DNA of 64,000 bases from Roseovarius sp. (GCA_021775255.1 JAJFIA010000005.1:1-64000); one strand, 5' to 3'; shown: positions 51,144 through 61,313, numbered from the stretch's first letter. Made by a program: numbers and translations. Notes: generated from the sequence alone by a model not told the origin.

Positions 51144-51149
51144 AGGAGG
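51144..51149 (+). promoter_or_regulatory. ribosome binding site deciding the cysQ start
   Basis: A perfect AGGAGG lies 6 bp before TTG at 51156 and near no ATG. It fixes a TTG start for cysQ, rather than the track start at 51081 (no SD) or the ATG at 51183. Confidence 0.75.
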
Positions 51150-51155
51150 CTGATT

Positions 51156-51956
51156 TTGGATTATAACAAACTTGAAACCGTGATGCGAACCCTGGCGCTT
51201 GCCGCCGGGGAAAAGATCATGCAGATCTATCAGGCCGATGATTTCGCCGTCAAAACCAAATCCGATCAAAGCCCCGTAACCGAGGCAGATGAGGCCGCAG
51301 ATGCCATCATCTCGACCGGCCTGCGCGCGGCATTCCCCGATACCCTGCTGATCACCGAAGAACAGGCCGCGACCCATGGCAAGAGCGCCGAAACCTTCCT
51401 GATTGTTGACCCGCTGGACGGCACCAAGGAATTCATCCACCGCCGCGGTGATTTCACCGTCAATATCGCCCTTGTGGAAAACGGCGTGCCCACCCGTGGC
51501 ATTGTTTATGCCCCGGCCAAAGCCCGGATGTTTTTCACCCGCGCCAATGGTGAGGCCGTAGAGGAATTCGCGCCATTTGCCCCGGATGTTTTGGGCAGGC
51601 TCAGCCCCGTTTCGGTATCAAATCCTGATAATTCCGCCTTAATGGTGGTGGCCAGCAAATCCCACCGCGATCAGGCCACCGATGATTATATCGGCAAATA
51701 TAACGTGCAGGATATGAAAAGCGCGGGATCGTCTCTCAAGTTCTGCCTGATTGCCACCGGCGAGGCCGATCTTTATCCCCGCATGGGCCGCACCATGGAA
51801 TGGGATACCGCCGCAGGCCACGCGGTCTTGCTCGGCGCGGGTGGCAAGGTGCTGCGGTTTGATGATCACACCCCATTGATTTACGGCAAGCCGGGCTATG
51901 CCAACCCGTTTTTCATTGCCTGCGCGCCGGGTGTTGAACTGAAAAAGATGTCATAA
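51156..51956 (+). CDS. cysQ: 3'(2'),5'-bisphosphate nucleotidase CysQ
   Basis: 266-residue inositol-monophosphatase-fold enzyme that hydrolyses PAP from sulfate assimilation and sulfotransferase reactions. Metal motifs: EADEAADAIIS, ITEEQA, DPLDGTKEF and, near the C-terminus, EWDTAAGHAVLL. TTG start with strong SD. Divergent from the ABC-2 permease. The sulfotransferase-like protein at 14222 would also produce PAP, but the genes are far apart. Confidence 0.93.
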   Translation: MDYNKLETVMRTLALAAGEKIMQIYQADDFAVKTKSDQSPVTEADEAADAIISTGLRAAFPDTLLITEEQAATHGKSAETFLIVDPLDGTKEFIHRRGDFTVNIALVENGVPTRGIVYAPAKARMFFTRANGEAVEEFAPFAPDVLGRLSPVSVSNPDNSALMVVASKSHRDQATDDYIGKYNVQDMKSAGSSLKFCLIATGEADLYPRMGRTMEWDTAAGHAVLLGAGGKVLRFDDHTPLIYGKPGYANPFFIACAPGVELKKMS

Positions 51957-51997
51957 GCGCCGCCATGGCAATATGGGAAACACGGCCCAAATCTGCA

Positions 51998-52240
51998 TCA
52001 TTTTCCCTTATCGCCCGTGTCATCGGGCACCGGATCATGGCCGCATTGCCCCCATGGGTTACAGCGGCCAATGCGTTTTACCGCCAACCAGCCACCCTTG
52101 ATGGCGCCATGTTTTTCCAGCGCCTCAAGCGCATAGGCGCTGCAGGTTGGCTGATAGCGGCAATTATACCCGACCCAGGGCGAAAACAGCAGGCGATAGC
52201 CCCGGATCGGCAGGGCGAGGATATGCGCCAGCGGGGTCAT
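51998..52240 (-). CDS. yidD: membrane protein insertion efficiency factor YidD
   Basis: 80 residues with the family block [27 protein letters not shown] (three conserved Cys, counting the later WGQCGHDP) and RCNPWGQCG. Start overlaps the rnpA stop (ATGA). In many bacteria yidC follows; here the next gene is cysQ on the other strand, so the cluster ends at yidD. Confidence 0.95.
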   Translation of the reverse strand: MTPLAHILALPIRGYRLLFSPWVGYNCRYQPTCSAYALEALEKHGAIKGGWLAVKRIGRCNPWGQCGHDPVPDDTGDKGK

Positions 52241-52635
52241 GATTTTGCGTGCAGCGTGTTAAGAGCCGAGATGAAATCAGTTTTCAGCGCCTCAAACGGC
52301 CGCCCGGCTGTGGCCTCTTTGCGGCCGATAAGCACATAATCCCAACCCGCACGGCCCAGATCGGGCAGTACCATGCGCGCCACCTCGCGCAGGCGGCGTT
52401 TGGCCCGGTTTCGCGCCACGGCATTGCCAACTTTTTTGGAGCAGGTAAAGCCCACGCGCGTGGCAAGGCTATCGTCATGCCGGTTTCGGGCCTGTACCAT
52501 CATCGACGCGGTGCCCTGCCTTCGGGCGCGGGCGGCGCGCAGGAAATCGGCGCGATTTCGCAGAACCTTCAGACAAACGAAAACCGCCGGGGTTATGTTC
52601 CCCCTGTCATCTGCGGGGGCCTCCGGCGGGGTCAT
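52237..52635 (-). CDS. rnpA: ribonuclease P protein component
   Basis: 132 residues. RNase P basic protein with the RNR motif [18 protein letters not shown] and [10 protein letters not shown] less conserved N-terminal extension ([17 protein letters not shown]) precedes the usual [13 protein letters not shown]; the start may be further in. It lies 25 bp after rpmH and overlaps yidD. Confidence 0.95.
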   Translation of the reverse strand: MTPPEAPADDRGNITPAVFVCLKVLRNRADFLRAARARRQGTASMMVQARNRHDDSLATRVGFTCSKKVGNAVARNRAKRRLREVARMVLPDLGRAGWDYVLIGRKEATAGRPFEALKTDFISALNTLHAKS

Positions 52636-52660
52636 GTCTTTTGTCCTGTAACTGGCGCTC

Positions 52661-52795
52661 TTAAGCGCTCAGTTCTTTGCGGCCGTGCGCACGGCGCGCA
52701 TTGAGGATCTTGCGACCGGCCTTGGTGGCCATCCGGGCACGAAAGCCGTGACGGCGTTTGCGAACCAGGTTCGAGGGTTGATAGGTGCGTTTCAT
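52661..52795 (-). CDS. rpmH: 50S ribosomal protein L34
   Basis: 44 residues, [20 protein letters not shown] at the start and [13 protein letters not shown] at the end, the standard L34. The track ORF (52903) is too long. First gene of rpmH-rnpA-yidD, with a good sigma-70 promoter at 52869. Confidence 0.98.
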   Translation of the reverse strand: MKRTYQPSNLVRKRRHGFRARMATKAGRKILNARRAHGRKELSA

Positions 52796-52868
52796 CGCTC
52801 CGTCTCCGACTTTAATATGAGGCCCGGCGCATGGAATCGCCAAGGGCCTTTGAATCTCTGAAGCCCGG

Positions 52869-52897
52869 TCTATAGTGGGGTGAAATTGACAAGTCAA
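52869..52897 (-). promoter_or_regulatory. sigma-70 promoter of rpmH-rnpA-yidD
   Basis: Minus strand TTGACT, 17-bp spacer, TATAGA, about 75 bp before the rpmH ATG. Five of six and four of six consensus matches with ideal spacing make this the clearest housekeeping promoter in the window. Confidence 0.75.
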
Positions 52898-53092
52898 ACC
52901 CAAGCGGCACTGAAATGCGGCCTATTGCAACAAAAATCCGCGCAGGGGTGGGCGCAATGTTACGAAAAGCCCGGCAGATTGCAATCAAAGCCGTAATATT
53001 CATCACCCCGGATCAATCGGCTGTGATCGTGTCTGGTCAAAACATCGGGAAAGCCGCATGTTATGCGCAACTTAACAATACAGGCCCAGTAA

Positions 53093-53836
53093 ATGGAAAA
53101 ATCAACCGGGACGGACAAGAATTCGGAAACCAGATCAATCCTGCGCCATGCGCCACTTGCGATCATTGTGATCGTGGCCACAATCGGCTTTTTCACCCTC
53201 AAAGACTACATCACGTTTGATACATTGCGCGAACACCGTGAGGCTTTGCTCGCGTTTCGCGATGCCAATTATTATGGTCTGGTGGCCAGTTTTCTGGCAA
53301 TCTACATCGTCATCGTGTCATTTTCCCTGCCCGGTGCGGCGGTGGCCTCGGTTACTGGCGGCTTTTTATTCGGGCTTGGGCTGGGCACTTTTTATAACGT
53401 AACGGCAGCTACAATCGGTGCCTGCGCCATTTTTCTGGCGGCGCGCTGGGGCCTGGGCAAAAACCTGACGGCAAAAATGGATGCCTCTAACGGCACGCTG
53501 AAAAAAATCAAGAACGGGCTGGCTGAAAACGAGATCAGCGTTCTGTTCCTTCTGCGCCTCGTGCCTGCGGTGCCGTTTTTCGTTGCCAATCTGCTGCCCG
53601 CCTTGGTGGGGGTCAGGTTTTCCAATTTCGTCTTTACCACCTTTTTCGGCATCATCCCCGGCGCGATTGTATTTACATGGATCGGCGTCGGGTTGGGTGC
53701 CGTGTTTGACCGGGGTGAAAACCCTGATCTTTCGCTTTTGTGGGAGCCGCAGATCATCGGGCCAATTCTGGGCCTGGCGGCGCTGGCATTCCTGCCGATC
53801 ATCATAAAAACCCTGCGTGGCAGGAAAGGAATTTGA
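53093..53836 (+). CDS. TVP38/TMEM64 (DedA-superfamily) membrane protein
   Basis: 247 residues with about six hydrophobic segments and the VTT-domain signature region FSLPGAAVASVTGGFLFGLGLG plus LLRLVPAVPFFVANLLPALVGV. Such proteins are implicated in lipid scrambling or envelope homeostasis. It is followed 1 bp later by a flavin disulfide-reductase-like gene; these two are a frequent pair and are fused in some bacteria. Confidence 0.9.
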   Translation: MEKSTGTDKNSETRSILRHAPLAIIVIVATIGFFTLKDYITFDTLREHREALLAFRDANYYGLVASFLAIYIVIVSFSLPGAAVASVTGGFLFGLGLGTFYNVTAATIGACAIFLAARWGLGKNLTAKMDASNGTLKKIKNGLAENEISVLFLLRLVPAVPFFVANLLPALVGVRFSNFVFTTFFGIIPGAIVFTWIGVGLGAVFDRGENPDLSLLWEPQIIGPILGLAALAFLPIIIKTLRGRKGI

Positions 53837-53837
53837 A

Positions 53838-55256
53838 ATGAGTGAATTGAAGGCTGATCTGCTGGTCATCGGGGCCGGTTCAGGCGGGTTGTCCGTGGCG
53901 GCGGGCGCGGTACAGATGGGGGCCTCGGTGATCTTGCTTGAGGGCCACAAGATGGGCGGCGATTGCCTGAATTTCGGCTGCGTGCCCTCAAAGGCGCTGA
54001 TTGCCAGCGGCAAGGCGGCCTATGCACAGGCCCATGCGTCGGCGTTTGGTGTGGCGGATGCAAAGCCCAAGGTTGATTACGCCGCCACCAAGGATCATGT
54101 GGCCGATGTGATTGCCACCATCGCGCCGGTCGATAGTCAGGAACGGTTTGAAGGGCTTGGCGTGCAGGTGATCCGCGAATATGGCAGCTTCATCTCGCCC
54201 ACACAGGTGCAGGCGGGCGCGGATGTGATCACCGCGCGGCGGATCATCATCGCAACCGGCTCTTCGCCTTTCGTGCCACCGGTGCCGGGGCTTGAGACTG
54301 TCCCCTATGAGACCAACGAGACGATTTTTGAGCTACGCGAGCAGCCCGAACACCTGCTGATTGTCGGCGGCGGGCCTATCGGCATGGAAATGGCGCAGGC
54401 GCATGTCCGGCTTGGCTGCAAGGTGACGGTGATCGAGGGCATGAAAGTGTTGGGCCAGGATGATCCGGAAACCGCCGCGATTGTCATTGAAAAACTCAAA
54501 TCCGAAGGCGTTGAGATTGCCGAAGGGGCCATGGCCGATGAAATTCGCGGCAAAGCCGGTGCGATTGAGGTTGTGGCCAAGGATGGCCGGATCTTCAAAG
54601 GCTCTCACCTGCTGATGGCAGTGGGGCGCAAGCCCAATACCGACAAGCTCAATCTTGAGGCCGCAGGCATCGAAACAACCCGCCGGGGCATCAAGGTGGA
54701 TGACAGACTCAAAACCACCAACCGCAAGGTTTATGCCATTGGCGATGTGGCGGGGGGGCTGCAATTCACCCATATGGCGGCCTATCATGCCGGGCTGATC
54801 ATCCGCTCGGCGCTGTTTGGCCTGCCTGCGAAGATGCGCACGGATCATATCCCATGGGCCACCTATACCGATCCCGAACTGGCGCAAGTGGGCCTGACCG
54901 AGGCACAGGCACGCGCCGAGCACGGCGGCAATCTTGAAGTGGTGCGTTTTGCCTACAACCACAATGACCGCGCCATAGCCGAGCGTAAAACCACCGGGCT
55001 GATCAAGGCGATGGTGGTGCGCGGGCGGCCCGTGGGCGTGTCCATCGGCGGGTATCAGGCTGGAGAGCTGATCAACCTGTGGGCACTGGTTCTGGCCAAC
55101 AAGATGAAGATGAAACATGTGGCGGCGATGGTGGCGCCTTATCCAACCATCGGCGAGATCAACAAACGTGTTGCCGGGGCGTATTTCTCGCCAAGGCTGT
55201 TTGAAAGTTATAAGGTGAAGAAAATAGTTGGTTTTGTGCAGCGCTGGCTGCCGTGA
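53838..55256 (+). CDS. mercuric-reductase-like FAD disulfide oxidoreductase
   Basis: 472 residues of the dihydrolipoamide dehydrogenase/MerA fold: FAD site VIGAGSGGLSVAAGA, redox pair GGDCLNFGCVPSK (Cys43/Cys48), NAD site GGGPIGMEMAQAHVRLG, YAIGDVAGG and YTDPELAQVGLTEAQA. It lacks both the N-terminal metal domain and the C-terminal Cys pair of true MerA, so mercury reduction is unlikely. It probably works with the TVP38 protein encoded just before it (start M at 53838). Substrate unknown. Confidence 0.88.
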   Translation: MSELKADLLVIGAGSGGLSVAAGAVQMGASVILLEGHKMGGDCLNFGCVPSKALIASGKAAYAQAHASAFGVADAKPKVDYAATKDHVADVIATIAPVDSQERFEGLGVQVIREYGSFISPTQVQAGADVITARRIIIATGSSPFVPPVPGLETVPYETNETIFELREQPEHLLIVGGGPIGMEMAQAHVRLGCKVTVIEGMKVLGQDDPETAAIVIEKLKSEGVEIAEGAMADEIRGKAGAIEVVAKDGRIFKGSHLLMAVGRKPNTDKLNLEAAGIETTRRGIKVDDRLKTTNRKVYAIGDVAGGLQFTHMAAYHAGLIIRSALFGLPAKMRTDHIPWATYTDPELAQVGLTEAQARAEHGGNLEVVRFAYNHNDRAIAERKTTGLIKAMVVRGRPVGVSIGGYQAGELINLWALVLANKMKMKHVAAMVAPYPTIGEINKRVAGAYFSPRLFESYKVKKIVGFVQRWLP

Positions 55257-55275
55257 TATTTGATGTGGAAGGGTG

Positions 55276-56661
55276 ATGCTGAACTCACTTTCAGGCCGTT
55301 TTCTGATCCTTACCGTAGTCTTCGTGATGTTGGCCGAGGTAATGATTTTCGTGCCCTCGGTGGCGCGCTTCCGGCAGGATTATCTGATCTCGCGCCTTGA
55401 GCGCGCACAAATAGCCTCATTGGCGCTGTTGGAAAATGAAACCATCAGCGATGATTTGCAAAAAGAGCTGTTGCAGAACGCGGGCGTGTTCAACGTGGTG
55501 CTGCGCCGTGACGAGGCGCGCCAGTTGGTGCTGTCCTCACCGGTGCCCGCGCCCATTTCTGCGACCTTCGATATGCGCAATCCCACAGCACTTGAGCTGA
55601 TCAGGGATGCCATGTTACGGCTCATAAACCCTGAACCTCAGGTGATCCGCGTTATTGATCAGCCGGTGCAAATGGCCGGGCTATTGATCGAAGTGACCAT
55701 GGATACGAAGGCTTTGCGCACCGCCATGATTGATTATGGCCTGCGTATCTTGTGGCTGTCGGCGGTTATATCCGTGATTACGGCGGTGATGCTGTTTCTG
55801 GCGGTTCGGGTGTTTCTTGTGCGCCCGATCAAAGGGGTGATCGAGCATATGATTTCCTACGCTGCCGCGCCCGAGGATGCGCGCCAGGTGATCATGCCCT
55901 CTGCGGGGGTCAGAGAATTGCGCGAGGCCGAGGAAACCCTCAAAACCATGCAAACCCAGCTCACTCAGGCCCTGCGCCAGAAAGACCGGCTGGCGCAGCT
56001 TGGCGCGGCGGTGGCCAAGGTAAGCCATGATTTGCGCAATATCCTGACCAGCGCGCAGCTTTTCACCGACCGGATTGAAATGAGCGAAGATCCGGCCGTC
56101 AAACGCATGGCCCCCAAGCTGGTTAATTCCATCACCCGCGCGGTGCATCTGTGCGAATCCACGCTGGCCTACGGCAAGGCAGAAGAACCCGCGCCAAAGC
56201 TGAGCCTGTTCATGCTTGCCGACATCGTTCAGGATGTGCTGGATAGTGAACGCCTTTCTATTGGCGATAGCGATGTCAGCCTGTCCGAGGATGTACCGGC
56301 AAACCTTACGGTGCGTGCGGATGCAGAACAGCTTTACCGGGTGATTGCCAATCTTGTCCGCAACGCCCGTCAGGCGATCATCGCAACCGGAAATTCAGGC
56401 GAGATCAATATCACCGCGCATGAGGATGACAACTACTGGAAAATCAGAATTTCCGATACCGGGCCGGGATTGCCCGCCAAGGCCCGTGAATACCTGTTCA
56501 CCCCATTTCAAGGCGGTGCAACAAAGGGCGGAACCGGCCTTGGCCTGACAATATCGGCTGAGCTGATACGCGGCCATGGTGGCCATCTGACGCTGGAATA
56601 TACCGGCCCTAAGGGAACGGCATTCTGTATTGATTTACCCAAAGGAAACATTCTTGGCTGA
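55276..56661 (+). CDS. membrane sensor histidine kinase
   Basis: 461 residues: two transmembrane helices (about 8-28 and 160-182) flanking a periplasmic sensing domain, a HAMP-like linker, a dimerisation domain with H-box VSHDLRNILTSAQ, and a catalytic domain with N-box NLVRNARQAI, G1 DTGPGLP and G2 GGTGLGLTISAELI. No response regulator is adjacent, so it is an orphan here; the output is unknown. GTG at 55273 is an alternative start. It shares direction with the TVP38-flavoprotein pair and begins 20 bp after it. Confidence 0.93.
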   Translation: MLNSLSGRFLILTVVFVMLAEVMIFVPSVARFRQDYLISRLERAQIASLALLENETISDDLQKELLQNAGVFNVVLRRDEARQLVLSSPVPAPISATFDMRNPTALELIRDAMLRLINPEPQVIRVIDQPVQMAGLLIEVTMDTKALRTAMIDYGLRILWLSAVISVITAVMLFLAVRVFLVRPIKGVIEHMISYAAAPEDARQVIMPSAGVRELREAEETLKTMQTQLTQALRQKDRLAQLGAAVAKVSHDLRNILTSAQLFTDRIEMSEDPAVKRMAPKLVNSITRAVHLCESTLAYGKAEEPAPKLSLFMLADIVQDVLDSERLSIGDSDVSLSEDVPANLTVRADAEQLYRVIANLVRNARQAIIATGNSGEINITAHEDDNYWKIRISDTGPGLPAKAREYLFTPFQGGATKGGTGLGLTISAELIRGHGGHLTLEYTGPKGTAFCIDLPKGNILG

Positions 56662-56768
56662 ATGCTTTGCCTTTGGCAGCGGCATATATATTATATGTAT
56701 GTCTTGCGGATAATTTATCATCCCCCTCTTGCATTGCCCTGGTTCAGGGTCTAGATGCTGGCCCTCAC

Positions 56769-56845
56769 GGACCGATAGCTCAGCTGGATAGAGTACCTGA
56801 CTACGAATCAGGGGGTCGGGGGTTCGAATCCTCCTCGGTCCGCCA
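56769..56845 (+). tRNA. tRNA-Arg (anticodon ACG)
   Basis: 77 nt with encoded CCA: acceptor GGACCGA/TCGGTCC, D-arm AGCTCAGCTGGATAGAGT, anticodon stem CCTGA/TCAGG with loop CTACGAA (ACG), T-arm GGGTTCGAATCCT. A, the wobble base, should be deaminated to inosine by TadA. No integrase is attached. Confidence 0.97.
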
Positions 56846-57007
56846 TATTTGCCTTTCATTGATAAAAAGCCGCGCAGGTTCTGCAAGGGCCGTCTCCAAG
56901 GCTACCATTGCCATCTGATATTCTGCATATCATGCTTGCACCGGACGATACCGATCATTGGGTACCGGATTTAACCGTTGCCCATCATGTAAGCGGAGTG
57001 CCTGACA

Positions 57008-59110
57008 TTGCTGAAAGACAAATATTCCATCCTGTTTGAGCCCGTTAAAATCGGCCCTGTGACAGCGCGTAACAGGTTCTACCAAGTTCCCCATTGTACC
57101 GGCATGGGGCATGTCAGACCACAGGCCGAAGCGGCCATGCGGGCGATCAAGGCCGAAGGCGGATGGGCCGTGGTTTCAAATCAGGAAACCGAGATTCACC
57201 CTTCCTCGGATATGTCACCCTATGCTGAAAGCCGCCTTTGGGATGCGCGTGATATTCCCGCCCTGCGCCTGATGACGAATGCCATCCATGCAAAAGGCTC
57301 ATTGGCAGCCATCGAGCTTGCGCATAACGGCAATCACGCAACCAACCTTTATACCCGCGCCCCGTCTTTGGCACCTTCGGATATTGCCGCGGATTATATT
57401 GCGCCCAAACAGGCCCGGGCGATGGACAAGGCGGATATTCGTGAGTTCCGGTGCTGGCACCGCATGGCTGCAAGGCGCGCAAGGGAGGCCGGGTTTGACA
57501 TTGTCTATGTCTATGCGGGCCATCACATGTCACTGCCGCATCATTTCTTGCTGCCCTCGACCAACGACCGGATGGATGAATATGGCGGATCTTTGGAAAA
57601 CCGGGTGCGCCTGACCCGTGAATTGATCGAGGAAACCAAAGAAGAGGTCGGCGATACCTGCGCGGTTGCGTTTCGCTTTGCCGTGGATGAGATGGCCGGG
57701 GCTGACGGTATGCAGGCCGCTGAAGAAGGCCGCGCGGTTGTTGAACTGCTGGCCGACCTGCCTGATCTTTGGGATGTGAATGTATCCGATTGGTCAAACG
57801 ATTCAGCCACCACAAGATTCCAGCCCGAGGATGGCTATCAGACGCCATATATCGAGTTCGTGAAACAGGTGACAAAGAAACCCGTTGTTGCGGTTGGCCG
57901 CCTGACCTCGCCCGATATGATGCTGTCGATGGTGAAACGCGGCATTGTTGATTTCATCGGTGCCGCGCGCCCCTCGATTGCCGATCCGTTTTTGCCGCAA
58001 AAGATACAGGAGGGCCGCATAGACGAGATCCGCGAATGCATCGGCTGCAATATCTGTGTGGCAAGCGATAATCTCTCAGTTCCCATCCGCTGTACGCAAA
58101 ACCCGACTATGGGCGAAGAATGGCGCCGGGGCTGGCACCCGGAAAAGATCGAGCCCAAAGGCAGGCAGGAAGATGCCCTGATCATCGGGGCGGGGCCTGC
58201 GGGGCTGGAATGCGCCATGCAACTGGCCAAACGCGGCTATAACGTCACCCTGGCGGAAGCGGGCAAAGCCCCCGGTGGCCGGGTTCTATCCGAGGCGGGC
58301 CTCTATGGGCTTAGGGCATGGAAACGGGTTGCGGATCACCGGGTTTATGATCTGCAACAGCGGGCAAATGCCCGGATGTTCATGCAAAGCGGCCTGGATG
58401 CAGAGGCCGTTATCGAGCTGAACATCCCAAATGTTTTTGTGGCAACCGGGGCAAGATGGCGCCGCGATGGGGTTGGGCGCAGCAGCAGGCAACCCATTGA
58501 TATTGATAAAGATATGCAAGTCCTGACGCCCGATGACATACTGGCAGGGATAGTGCCCGCGACCGGCCCGGTTCTGATTTATGACGATGATCAGATCTAC
58601 CTTGGCGGTGTGCTTGCTGAGCACCTGAATGAGCTGGGCCATGATGTCATTTTGGCAACCCCCGCCAGCGTTGTCTCGCCCTGGACCGAGCACACACTTG
58701 AACAATCCCGCATCCAGAAGAGCCTGATCAATCGGGGTGTTTTGCTGAAGACCAGCCAGAAATTGACAGGGGCAAACAAGGCTGGCGGTGTCTTGTCCTG
58801 CGTTTTTACAGAGCAAGAGCAGACGCTGAACTGTGGCGCGGTCGTTCTGGTCACCGAGCGAATACGCCAGACCGCGCTTTATGATGATTTGAAGGCCCGC
58901 AATGATGCAGGCAAGATAAATCTGACCACGCTGAAGCTGATTGGGGATGCAGCGACCCCGGGTTTGATCGCCGATGCGGTTTTTAACGGGCACATGGCTG
59001 CCAGACATTTTGAAAAAGACCCGATGATAGCCGATCAGGAATTTTTCAGACGCGAGATGGTGGAACTCCCTGCTGAAGATATGGCTGGCATGAATCCCAA
59101 GACGGCCTGA
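57008..59110 (+). CDS. trimethylamine/dimethylamine-dehydrogenase-like flavoprotein
   Basis: 700-residue Old-Yellow-Enzyme fusion like TMADH: FMN TIM barrel (1-350), 4Fe-4S site CIGCNIC plus Cys 12 residues later, and C-terminal ADP/FAD-like domains. Relative to recalled TMADH of Methylophilus, the covalent-FMN Cys30 (VPHC), Tyr169, His172 (YVYAGH) and Asp267-equivalent (DWSND) are kept. Tyr60 of the trimethylammonium aromatic bowl is Glu here, and Trp264 is kept. Dimethylamine dehydrogenase has Gln at 60, so a secondary or other amine is likely (inference). TTG start with GGAG 9 bp upstream. Followed by a GAF-LuxR regulator. Confidence 0.85.
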   Translation: MLKDKYSILFEPVKIGPVTARNRFYQVPHCTGMGHVRPQAEAAMRAIKAEGGWAVVSNQETEIHPSSDMSPYAESRLWDARDIPALRLMTNAIHAKGSLAAIELAHNGNHATNLYTRAPSLAPSDIAADYIAPKQARAMDKADIREFRCWHRMAARRAREAGFDIVYVYAGHHMSLPHHFLLPSTNDRMDEYGGSLENRVRLTRELIEETKEEVGDTCAVAFRFAVDEMAGADGMQAAEEGRAVVELLADLPDLWDVNVSDWSNDSATTRFQPEDGYQTPYIEFVKQVTKKPVVAVGRLTSPDMMLSMVKRGIVDFIGAARPSIADPFLPQKIQEGRIDEIRECIGCNICVASDNLSVPIRCTQNPTMGEEWRRGWHPEKIEPKGRQEDALIIGAGPAGLECAMQLAKRGYNVTLAEAGKAPGGRVLSEAGLYGLRAWKRVADHRVYDLQQRANARMFMQSGLDAEAVIELNIPNVFVATGARWRRDGVGRSSRQPIDIDKDMQVLTPDDILAGIVPATGPVLIYDDDQIYLGGVLAEHLNELGHDVILATPASVVSPWTEHTLEQSRIQKSLINRGVLLKTSQKLTGANKAGGVLSCVFTEQEQTLNCGAVVLVTERIRQTALYDDLKARNDAGKINLTTLKLIGDAATPGLIADAVFNGHMAARHFEKDPMIADQEFFRREMVELPAEDMAGMNPKTA

Positions 59111-59237
59111 AACACCTTCGTGGGTGGGCCGGCAAACGGCCTGCGGGCTGTTGGCCCCGGCGCGCCCGGATCAGCTCAACGACGGGCTTGCCCCTGTGCA
59201 GTTTTCGGTTCTACAATGTCCTCTCAAGCAGCGGGGC

Positions 59238-60209
59238 ATGGCCATGGCCGAAGCAATGCCGGATATCCCGGGTGAAACCATCGCCAACTGGCAGCGGATC
59301 GTTGATCTGATTGCCCGGCTCGCTGATGTACCCGCGAGCCTTGTGATGCGCAGATCCGCGCCCAAACATGCGGTCTATGTGACCAGTAATTCCGCCAACA
59401 ACCCCTATCCGGTGGGCCTGGAATTTACCCTCAATGAAAAGCTTTACTGTTACGGCGTGTTTGAAAATGATGGCGAGCTGACCGTCGAAGACGCGCGTTG
59501 CGAGCCGCGCTGGGCTGATAATGACGATCTTGAACATGGCATGAGTTTCTATATTGGCTACCCCTTGAAATGGCCCGATGGTACGCTTTTTGGCACCATC
59601 TGCGTGCTGGATCACCGCCGCAACAAGCGCGCGCTGTTGTTTCGCGAGGGCCTGCGCGAATTTGCCCGGGTGATCGAGGCGGATCTGGCGCGACTGACCG
59701 AGATCAACCTGCGCGTCCGGCTTGAATCCAGGTTGCAGGAAGCGCTGGACAAGCTGGAATTGCGGGTATCGGAACGGACGCAGGAACTGGAAGAGGCCAA
59801 TACCGCGCTAAGGGTTCTGCTGGCCAATGTCGAGCAGGCGCGAAAGGATTATGATCAGACGGTGCTGCGTCAGATCAAGGGGCTGGTGATGCCGCATCTG
59901 TCGAAACTGCGGGCACGGCTCAAGAGGGATGCCACGGCGGAAACCTATCTTGATCTGATGGAGGACAGCCTCAAATCCATTTCCGCCAGCTATTCCAACG
60001 GTTTGTCAACCGCGTTAGAGGCCCTGACACCATCCGAGCTTGAGATTGCCCAGATGGTGATGCAGGGCAAGACCACCAAGGACATCGCCCAAACCCTGTC
60101 GCGTGAGACCAGCACAATAGATTTTCACCGCAACAATATCCGGCGCAAGCTGGGAATCAATCGAAGCGGTCAGAATCTGCGCAGCCTGTTGATGGCGGCG
60201 CATGAATAG
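59238..60209 (+). CDS. GAF-domain LuxR-type transcriptional regulator
   Basis: 323 residues: GAF sensory domain (about 10-165, with [16 protein letters not shown] and [19 protein letters not shown]), coiled coil (about 175-215, [18 protein letters not shown]), and C-terminal LuxR HTH (about 255-315: [21 protein letters not shown]). The GAF domain may bind a small molecule or heme-like ligand; no histidine-kinase site is seen. Located 127 bp after the amine-dehydrogenase gene, which it likely controls or follows in the same unit (inference). The start at 59238 is chosen over the GTG-region track start 59124. Confidence 0.85.
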   Translation: MAMAEAMPDIPGETIANWQRIVDLIARLADVPASLVMRRSAPKHAVYVTSNSANNPYPVGLEFTLNEKLYCYGVFENDGELTVEDARCEPRWADNDDLEHGMSFYIGYPLKWPDGTLFGTICVLDHRRNKRALLFREGLREFARVIEADLARLTEINLRVRLESRLQEALDKLELRVSERTQELEEANTALRVLLANVEQARKDYDQTVLRQIKGLVMPHLSKLRARLKRDATAETYLDLMEDSLKSISASYSNGLSTALEALTPSELEIAQMVMQGKTTKDIAQTLSRETSTIDFHRNNIRRKLGINRSGQNLRSLLMAAHE

Positions 60210-60326
60210 GGGGAATTTCCCCGTATTAACCCCCTAAATTATCCCTAGTCACCCCAGGCCTGTGTTTTGCTACCCTTTACCGGCGGGGGCTATGCCCTGC
60301 GCAGCAAATGACAGGGAGATAATGAA

Positions 60327-61313
60327 ATGGACAGAAAAGACCTGAAACCAACCATCCTGAATGGCGAATTCGATAAACTGGCACCGGGGCTGTCGCGCCG
60401 GACGTTCTTTATGGCGGCGGGGGCCGCGGGCGTCGGGGGGGCGGCCTCATTGCTGTCCACCACCGCCGCCCAGGCCCAATCCACCGACTGGACCCAGCCG
60501 GGCAACAACAATAACGTGATTGAAATGCAGGCCACCACCGGCAATGCGGTGGCCGGGGCCGTCAAGATCGAGTATTACGGCCATTGCGCCTTCAAGATCA
60601 CCTCGCCGGGCGGGGCCACGGTTTTGTTTGATCCATGGCGCGATGATCCCTCGGGTGCGTGGGGGTTGTGGTTCAAAAACCCGTTCCCCGAAACCCAGAC
60701 CGATATCTGCATGTCGACCCATACGCATTTTGATCACGATGCGATTGACCGGCCGGTTTCCACCATGGTGCTTGACCGGATGGTGGGCAATTATGAATTT
60801 GCCGATCTCAGGATCACCGGCTTTGCCGATAAGCACGCCTGTCAGGCACCGGGCTGGTATAACTGGACAAATGCTCTGGCCGAATTTGGCGTCAACGCCT
60901 GCCCGCCCGATAATGTCAGCCACATGGATATGGTCACCTATCTGGTGGAAACCGGCGGTATCCGTATCCTGATCTGGGGCGACAACCGGCATAACCCGCC
61001 GGAAGAATTCTGGGCCTCGATCGGTGCGGTGGATATCCTGACCCTGCCGGTGGATGGCTCGATGCATATCCTGTCTTATGACATGGGCAATGACATCGTG
61101 GCGCGGCTGAAACCCAAGATTATCATCCCGACGCATTATCTCAATGAAACCGTAAGCTATACGCTGACCACCTTGCAGGATGCCGATGAATGGGTGAAAT
61201 CACAGTCAAGCTACAGGATGCTTGATAGCGCCAGCCTGACGCTTGAAGCCGGGGAAGTGGCCGGGATGAGCAATGAGTTCATGTATTTTGGCCACAATGC
61301 GCATACGGCTTGA
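60327..61313 (+). CDS. Tat-exported MBL-fold hydrolase
   Basis: 328 residues with a twin-arginine signal (LSRRTFFMAAGAAG, cleaved near AQA-QS) and a UlaG-like metallo-beta-lactamase fold: HCAFKITSPGG, MSTHTHFDHDAID (HxHxDH), a GDNRHNP segment, and PTHYLNETV with the last His. Probably a periplasmic metal-dependent hydrolase; substrate unknown. About 117 bp after the GAF-LuxR gene. Confidence 0.88.
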   Translation: MDRKDLKPTILNGEFDKLAPGLSRRTFFMAAGAAGVGGAASLLSTTAAQAQSTDWTQPGNNNNVIEMQATTGNAVAGAVKIEYYGHCAFKITSPGGATVLFDPWRDDPSGAWGLWFKNPFPETQTDICMSTHTHFDHDAIDRPVSTMVLDRMVGNYEFADLRITGFADKHACQAPGWYNWTNALAEFGVNACPPDNVSHMDMVTYLVETGGIRILIWGDNRHNPPEEFWASIGAVDILTLPVDGSMHILSYDMGNDIVARLKPKIIIPTHYLNETVSYTLTTLQDADEWVKSQSSYRMLDSASLTLEAGEVAGMSNEFMYFGHNAHTA

